From assembly GCA_964639275.1 (NCBI GenBank), contig CAZXCQ010000246.1:1-9482 (forward strand): DNA of 9,482 bases, written 5' to 3'. Positions 6,136 through 9,482 of the stretch are shown here, one piece after another. The notes beneath the pieces were generated by a model. It saw nothing but the letters and a program-made list of their open reading frames with translations. It made no database searches and was not told the DNA's origin. Position 1 is the first letter of the stretch. Each line of letters begins with the position of its first letter. This stretch comes from CAZXCQ01 sp964639275. GTDB lineage: Bacteria > Desulfobacterota > DSM-4660 > Desulfatiglandales > Desulfatiglandaceae. The translations under genes and the position numbers were made by a program.

Positions 6136-6200
6136 AGGTGTCGATTTTTGTTGACATCGAGTCTTTTGTTTGATAAGTTTCTTACAAGGACGCACTGAAA

Positions 6201-6254
6201 ATGAAGATGATCTTCCTCAGAAGACACCTATCATTTGGATGCTCTTTGCAATAG
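6201..6254 (+). CDS. Possible leader peptide upstream of panB
   Basis: An ATG at 6201, with AAGGA ten bases upstream, opens 17 codons (MKMIFLRRHLSFGCSLQ) ending at TAG. It lies early in the panB leader. There is no run of valine, aspartate or other codons linked to pantothenate synthesis, so classic ribosome-mediated attenuation is not supported. Confidence 0.2.
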   Translation: MKMIFLRRHLSFGCSLQ

Positions 6255-6260
6255 AAACTC

Positions 6261-6352
6261 CATCTTCTGGCCCCCAGGGCGATATACCCGAAGAAGATGA
6301 CTACTTTTAGGTGGTACCGCCTGGATCTCCGGTAAGGGATGACCGGGACGGT
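6261..6352 (+). ncRNA. Structured panB leader, candidate pan RNA motif
   Basis: Two hairpins can form in the untranslated leader. In the first, CATCTTCT (6261-6268) pairs with AGAAGATG (6292-6299), with GGG (6277-6279) and CCC (6287-6289) as an upper helix. In the second, ACCG (6316-6319) pairs with CGGT (6349-6352), with CCGGT (6329-6333) and ACCGG (6342-6346) above. In both, an unpaired GA sits on the 3' side between the lower and upper helix (6290-6291 and 6347-6348). The pan RNA motif is a known structured element upstream of panB and related genes in deltaproteobacteria, Firmicutes and Chloroflexi, described as one or two stem-loops with bulged adenosines. Position, tandem hairpins and the terminator behind them fit that motif. 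I matched the position and general shape, not a consensus sequence. Confidence 0.5.
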
Positions 6353-6403
6353 TGCATGGCTTAGAATTTCAGGGGAGACGCACACAAATCCCCCATGATC
6401 ATC

Positions 6404-6442
6404 AAAGGGCCTTTCGGTTCCACCGGAAGGCCCTTTTGTTTT
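6404..6442 (+). terminator. Rho-independent terminator (attenuator) ahead of panB
   Basis: A 14-bp stem pairs 6404-6417 (AAAGGGCCTTTCGG) with 6423-6436 (CCGGAAGGCCCTTT), with a single G-U pair and a 5-nt loop. TTTTGTTTT follows. This is a strong intrinsic terminator placed 28 bases before the panB start, downstream of the predicted promoter and leader. No gene ends just upstream on this strand, so its natural role is conditional termination of the panB leader transcript. Confidence 0.85.
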
Positions 6443-6469
6443 GCCAAATCAATCGAGGAGGAGAAACCG

Positions 6470-7303
6470 ATGGCAGAAAAAAAGCTCACCATTGCGGATT
6501 TGAAGGGAAAGAAGATTCAGGGAAAAAAGATAACCATGATGACGGCCTACGACTACCCAACGGCCAGTCTGGTGGATCAGGCCGGGATCGATACCATCCT
6601 GGTGGGAGATTCTCTGGGCATGGTGGTGCTGGGGTATGACTCCACCGTCCCTGTGACCATGGAGGAGATGCTCCATCATTGCAAGACGGTTACCAGGGGG
6701 GCGAAAAACACCTTTGTGATCGGTGATATGCCATTTATGTCCTACCAGATCAGTGCGGAGAAGGCAGTGGAAAATGCAGGCCGTTTTATGAAGGAGGCCG
6801 GATGCGACAGCGTCAAGCTGGAGGGCGGGAGCGAGGTCTGTTCTGTGGTCAAGGCCATTGTTGATGCGGGCATACCGGTCTGTGCCCACATCGGTCTCAC
6901 CCCCCAGACCGCCACAAAGCTGAGCGGTTTCAAGGTCCAGGGAAAAGATGCGCAAGGCGCCAGGGAACTTCTAAAATCCGCCAATGACCTGGAAGAGGCA
7001 GGGGCCTTTATGATCGTGATGGAGTGTATACCCGATCTGGTGGCTGCCAGGATCACCAGAGAGCTGAATATCCCGACCATCGGGATTGGTGCAGGGAAGG
7101 ATTGCGACGGCCAGGTCCTGGTCTATCATGATGTGGTCGGCCTTTTTGAGCGGTTTACCCCAAGGTTTGTCAAACAGTATGTCAACCTGGCGCCGCAAAT
7201 CAGAGAGGCCCTCATCCAGTACAGGGAAGAGGTGGAAAAAGGCACGTTTCCCGGCCCCGAACACACCTTTGCCATGAAGGCGGAGGAGGCAGAGAAGCTG
7301 TGA
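6470..7303 (+). CDS. panB: 3-methyl-2-oxobutanoate hydroxymethyltransferase (ketopantoate hydroxymethyltransferase)
   Basis: PanB transfers a hydroxymethyl group from 5,10-methylenetetrahydrofolate to 2-oxoisovalerate, giving ketopantoate, the first committed step to pantothenate; it is cytoplasmic and metal-dependent. The 277-residue product has the normal length and all family signatures: TAYDYP (25-30), VGDSLGMV (45-52, metal-binding D47), GDMPFMSY (85-92, D86), VKLEGG (115-120, K116), CAHIGLTPQ (138-146), ECIP (185-188, catalytic glutamate) and IGIGAG (204-209). The start is the ATG at 6470, six bases after GAGGAGGAG (6455-6463). An in-frame ATG at 6395 would add 25 residues, but these would be encoded by the terminator hairpin, so it is rejected. 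panE follows 122 bp downstream on the same strand. Confidence 0.98.
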   Translation: MAEKKLTIADLKGKKIQGKKITMMTAYDYPTASLVDQAGIDTILVGDSLGMVVLGYDSTVPVTMEEMLHHCKTVTRGAKNTFVIGDMPFMSYQISAEKAVENAGRFMKEAGCDSVKLEGGSEVCSVVKAIVDAGIPVCAHIGLTPQTATKLSGFKVQGKDAQGARELLKSANDLEEAGAFMIVMECIPDLVAARITRELNIPTIGIGAGKDCDGQVLVYHDVVGLFERFTPRFVKQYVNLAPQIREALIQYREEVEKGTFPGPEHTFAMKAEEAEKL

Positions 7304-7308
7304 CTCAA

Positions 7309-7371
7309 AAAGTGCCTGAATTCTTAAATGAACTGAAGTTATATGGAGGACATTTGGAATTTAGGCACTTT
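7309..7371 (+). repeat. Long inverted repeat in the panB-panE gap
   Basis: AAAGTGCCTGAATT (7309-7322) and AATTTAGGCACTTT (7358-7371) form a 14-bp stem with one G-U pair and a 35-nt loop, starting 6 bp after the panB stop. The right arm recurs at 7389-7399 and could replace the first as pairing partner. No T-run follows directly, so a terminator role is doubtful; a stem that separates or tunes panB and panE expression is possible. Confidence 0.6.
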
Positions 7372-7400
7372 AGATCATTTTAGATCACTTTAGGCACTTC
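7360..7400 (+). repeat. Degenerate tandem repeat of 9-10 bp units
   Basis: Four adjoining units occur: TTTAGGCAC, TTTAGATCAT, TTTAGATCAC and TTTAGGCAC, all starting with TTTAG, followed by TTC. The array ends 10 bp before the panE ribosome binding site. The outer units are the same sequence as the right arm of the overlapping inverted repeat. Confidence 0.65.
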
Positions 7401-7425
7401 AATCCTAACAAAGAGGAGGGGACAA

Positions 7426-8340
7426 TTGAATCTTCTTGTCGTTGGCCCGGGCGCCATGGGCTGTCTTTTTGCAGCGCGTTTGAGCAAGGCCGGTCATAGG
7501 GTAACACTGCTCGATTACAAACCGGATCGGGCGAGTCACATAAACGAGTATGGGATCACCGTCGAGGGTGTATCCGGACAATACAGTGTCCAGGTCCCCG
7601 CAACGACCGGAAGGATCTCCGGCGAACCTGATGTGGCCCTGATTTGTGTCAAGGCCAACCAGACTCGAAAGGCAGCCGAGACCCTGGCAACATGGCTCAG
7701 CAGCAAGACCCATATCCTCACCCTGCAAAACGGCATCGGCAACCTGGAAACTCTCCAGGAGGTACTGGGAGGTCACGGTATCCTCGGGGGAGTGACTGCC
7801 CAGGGCGCCACCCTGTTGGGTCCAGGTCGCGTCAGGCATGCGGGGGAGGGTGAGACAGTGATCGGCCCCGAAGGACATCTTGCGAAAAAGATCGTCTCGG
7901 CCTTTGGTCGTGCCGGTTTTGCTACGCGAGCCGTAAAGGAGGTAAAGAGCCTTATTTGGGGCAAACTGATCGTCAACGTGGGGATCAACGCCCTGACAGC
8001 CATCACCAGACTCAGGAATGGCCGGTTGCCCGAGATCGAAGGGACAAGGAGTGTCATGGAAGAGGCCGTGGCTGAGGCCGTGGCCGTGGCTGAGGCAAGG
8101 GGTGTCGAGCTTCCCTATCCCGATCCCCTCAAACGCGTCCTGGAGGTCTGCAAGGCAACCTCGGAAAATATCGCCTCCATGTTACAGGATATACTCGGTC
8201 GCAGGGTCACGGAGGTCGAGTTTATCAATGGCGCCATCGTGCGGGAAGCCGAGGCCCTTGGCATCCCCGCCCCGGTAAACCGAACCCTCACCTCCCTCAT
8301 CCGGGCCATTCAAGAAACCTACGGGGATAGAATAAAGTAG
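7426..8340 (+). CDS. panE: 2-dehydropantoate 2-reductase (ketopantoate reductase)
   Basis: PanE reduces ketopantoate to D-pantoate with NADPH, the step after PanB; cytoplasmic. The 304-residue product has the standard two-domain build. The Rossmann motif GPGAMG is at residues 7-12, followed by VKANQT (K78), QNG (101-103) and WGKLIVNVGINALTAI with the catalytic lysine at K180. The C-terminal signature SMLQDILGRRVTEVEFINGA (251-270) follows. The start is a TTG at 7426, chosen because GAGGAGGGG lies just before it and because the Rossmann strand MNLLVVGPG needs these residues; no ATG is available. A tandem run of GAGGCCGTGGC-like units (8062-8091) encodes a harmless Glu/Ala/Val-rich helix. The family is large and paralogues act on other 2-oxoacids, but adjacency to panB supports PanE. 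Confidence 0.96.
   Translation: MNLLVVGPGAMGCLFAARLSKAGHRVTLLDYKPDRASHINEYGITVEGVSGQYSVQVPATTGRISGEPDVALICVKANQTRKAAETLATWLSSKTHILTLQNGIGNLETLQEVLGGHGILGGVTAQGATLLGPGRVRHAGEGETVIGPEGHLAKKIVSAFGRAGFATRAVKEVKSLIWGKLIVNVGINALTAITRLRNGRLPEIEGTRSVMEEAVAEAVAVAEARGVELPYPDPLKRVLEVCKATSENIASMLQDILGRRVTEVEFINGAIVREAEALGIPAPVNRTLTSLIRAIQETYGDRIK
8062..8091 (+). repeat. Short tandem repeat inside panE
   Basis: Two adjoining 12-bp units, GAGGCCGTGGCT (8062-8073) and GAGGCCGTGGCC (8074-8085), are followed by a partial unit GTGGCT. They stay in frame and add the helix residues EAVAEAVAVAEA, so length changes by slippage would be tolerated in steps of four residues. Confidence 0.7.
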
Positions 8341-8930
8341 TCCTGGAAACCCGGCGTGCCGTCGAGAAATTTCTGAAACAACCTGTTCTTGGATGAGGCA
8401 TGGTTCAGAACCCCATCGAACATGAGCCTGAACGAAGAGGCCAGCTCGGCGATCTCGTCCCATGTTCCGAGATGGGGATCAACTTCGGCATACGAAATGA
8501 CGGAAAACCCGCGATCCGAAGAGTAGGGATAAAAGGGCAAAATATGCAGTGTCGTGATGATGCCCTGGAAAAACATCTCGGCAAAATCCACGAGTGTACG
8601 CAGCGGTGTCCTCCCCTCGGATAGGATAAGGTCTCCATAGGTAATAAGCACAATGTCACGTTCGGTAAAGCGTTGGGCAGGGTCGAACTTCCGCTCTGCT
8701 TCAACGATTTCCGGGGTGGTGTGCGCATAATGGATCCGCATGATCCGCTCTACCTGGGGATAGATTTCATTTGATTGATCCTCCCCGTAAAGAAAGGTCA
8801 GGCGCCGCCTGATACGCCGCATCATCTCTTCGGGCACCTTGAGAAGCGGTTTTTTGTAGTCCGGCTCCAGCCGATATCGCAAACCGCGGAATTCATCTAT
8901 CCTTTTAAACCGGTCCCATTGGTCAACCAT
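8319..8930 (-). pseudogene. Truncated GH13 sucrose/glucosylglycerate phosphorylase-like gene (N-terminal third)
   Basis: The frame encodes 203 residues, whereas GH13 subfamily 18 phosphorylases have roughly 500-600. The N-terminus matches that group: ITYGDLI (97-103), TLVDFAEMFFQGIITTLHIL (112-131), PFYPYSSDRGFSVISY and DPHLGTWDEI. LMFDGVLNHAS (169-179) contains conserved region I. Similarity continues to GFQDYFI (194-200), after which three residues and a stop are read from the antisense of the panE end. The catalytic nucleophile, acid/base and C-terminal domains are lacking, so the product cannot be an active phosphorylase. The start is intact: ATG at 8930 with GAGGAGGAG just upstream. Members of the group phosphorolyse sucrose, glucosylglycerate or related compounds; which one is not decidable. 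Confidence 0.88.
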
Positions 8931-9482
8931 AATCTCCTCCTCTTCTGGTGGGTCCTATTGAGGTCGGCCATAACAGAAAGAAAAGGCGCGTTTCTCAGCC
9001 TGGTAATCGTTTTCCCGGTTCTCTTGGAGAGACCGAGAGATTTGTATCCCCACAACCGCCCCAAGGGCCAAAAATGTCCTTCAAATTTGCCCAGTCCGAT
9101 AATGAAATATATATATTATGCACATTATTTTTGCCAACCTGAAATTATACCAGGAACCCTGAAGATATGTGCCCCATAGTCACCTGCAAAAAGAGGAACA
9201 GTTTGGCCCTTTGTAACACTTTCGCCGTTTGAAACCGGGGGGATTGGATTTTGGTGTCACCCTTGAACAACCTCTTGCCTTGAAATACGTTGGGAGCTAT
9301 GGTCTTAGAATAGGGCCAAGCGAATCCGCAGGGCTGGGCCAAGGATTTTCGGGTTCGGATCTATCAGCAAGGGCCTAATCCAGATAAGATAGTTTTTGTC
9401 CAAGATATGGCCATCAATGTAAAAATCTTTGGTAACCGTTCACGGGCATCATCGGCCTAATTTACGATTGTGCGCCTCGCCG
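8931..9482. other. Intergenic region without recognisable genes
   Basis: Apart from the ribosome binding site and possible promoter of the truncated GH13 gene, I see no supported feature. Short open frames on both strands have no family signature, no good ribosome binding site and low-complexity or frame-shadow composition. The window ends inside this stretch, so it may be the edge of a feature further right. Confidence 0.5.
9108..9137 (-). promoter_or_regulatory. Possible promoter of the truncated GH13 gene
   Basis: On the minus strand TTGGCA (forward 9132-9137), a 5-of-6 match, is followed after 18 bp by TATATA (forward 9108-9113) in an AT-rich patch. The start would lie about 170 nt before the ATG at 8930. 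The long leader and the AT-rich context make this a modest candidate. Confidence 0.35.

Noticed and set aside
6305..6325. T-box riboswitch: AGGTGGTACCGCC looks like the T-box antiterminator sequence.
   Set aside because: The required downstream partners (a GGC-type and a CCTAA-type strand) are absent, no specifier stem is evident, and the motif is also a simple palindrome. panB is not a usual T-box target.
6182..6385. Minus-strand 67-codon frame in the panB leader.
   Set aside because: No family signature or ribosome binding site; it overlaps the structured leader, whose hairpins explain the sequence better.
6449..6955. Minus-strand open frame of 168 codons within panB.
   Set aside because: Antisense of the strongly conserved PanB coding region; histidine-rich composition typical of a shadow frame.
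7360..7400. CRISPR-like array from the repeated TTTAG units.
   Set aside because: Units are 9-10 bp with no spacers; it is a short degenerate tandem repeat, not a CRISPR array.
8775..9179. Plus-strand 134-codon frame spanning the start of the GH13 fragment and the intergenic region.
   Set aside because: It crosses the well-supported 5' end and ribosome binding site of the opposite gene and has no recognisable domain.

Overview
The window reads like an accessory, rearranged stretch of a bacterial chromosome of moderate GC content. Gene style (panB followed by panE with GAGGAG ribosome binding sites), families of short degenerate intergenic repeats, and many signal-transduction and membrane genes suggest a Desulfobacterota (deltaproteobacterial) organism or a close relative. 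This is an inference from gene content; no rRNA or other taxonomic marker is present.

Layout, left to right. (1) Positions 1-821, plus strand: the 3' part of an AlbA_2/HATPase_c_4-type ATP-binding regulator with a C-terminal winged helix; its 5' end lies outside the window. (2) 822-1610: no intact gene, but a compound palindrome, copy 1 of a dispersed repeat of about 245 bp, a short protein-like remnant on the minus strand, and a perfect GC-rich stem-loop. (3) 1611-2915, minus: a DUF4143-type AAA ATPase behind an AT-rich promoter that carries a 10-bp inverted repeat. (4) 3014-3181, minus: the remnant of a TetR-family regulator. (5) 3315-4924, minus: an apparent mini-operon of a small one-helix membrane protein (start uncertain), a ten-cysteine B-box-like zinc protein coupled to it by a GTGA stop/start overlap, and a NAPE-PLD-like metallo-beta-lactamase-fold hydrolase. 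Copy 2 of the dispersed repeat lies at the head of this operon. (6) 5280-5981, minus: a potassium-channel-like protein with a TIGYGD filter. (7) 5982-8340, plus: a promoter, a structured leader ending in a strong Rho-independent terminator, then panB and panE, two of the enzymes of pantothenate (vitamin B5, coenzyme A precursor) synthesis. (8) 8319-8930, minus: the first 200 codons of a GH13 sucrose/glucosylglycerate-phosphorylase-type enzyme, cut off at the 3' end of panE. (9) 8931-9482: no gene seen.

The clearest functional unit is panB-panE. PanB adds a hydroxymethyl group to 2-oxoisovalerate and PanE reduces the product to pantoate. The leader and terminator ahead of panB suggest control by transcription attenuation. 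The position matches the known pan RNA motif, described upstream of pantothenate genes in deltaproteobacteria, Firmicutes and Chloroflexi. The rest of the window shows repeated breakage: a TetR remnant, a truncated GH13 gene, a repeat pair with a decayed shared frame, and an orphan C-terminal-like fragment. I see no CRISPR array, tRNA, rRNA, intact transposase or phage gene.
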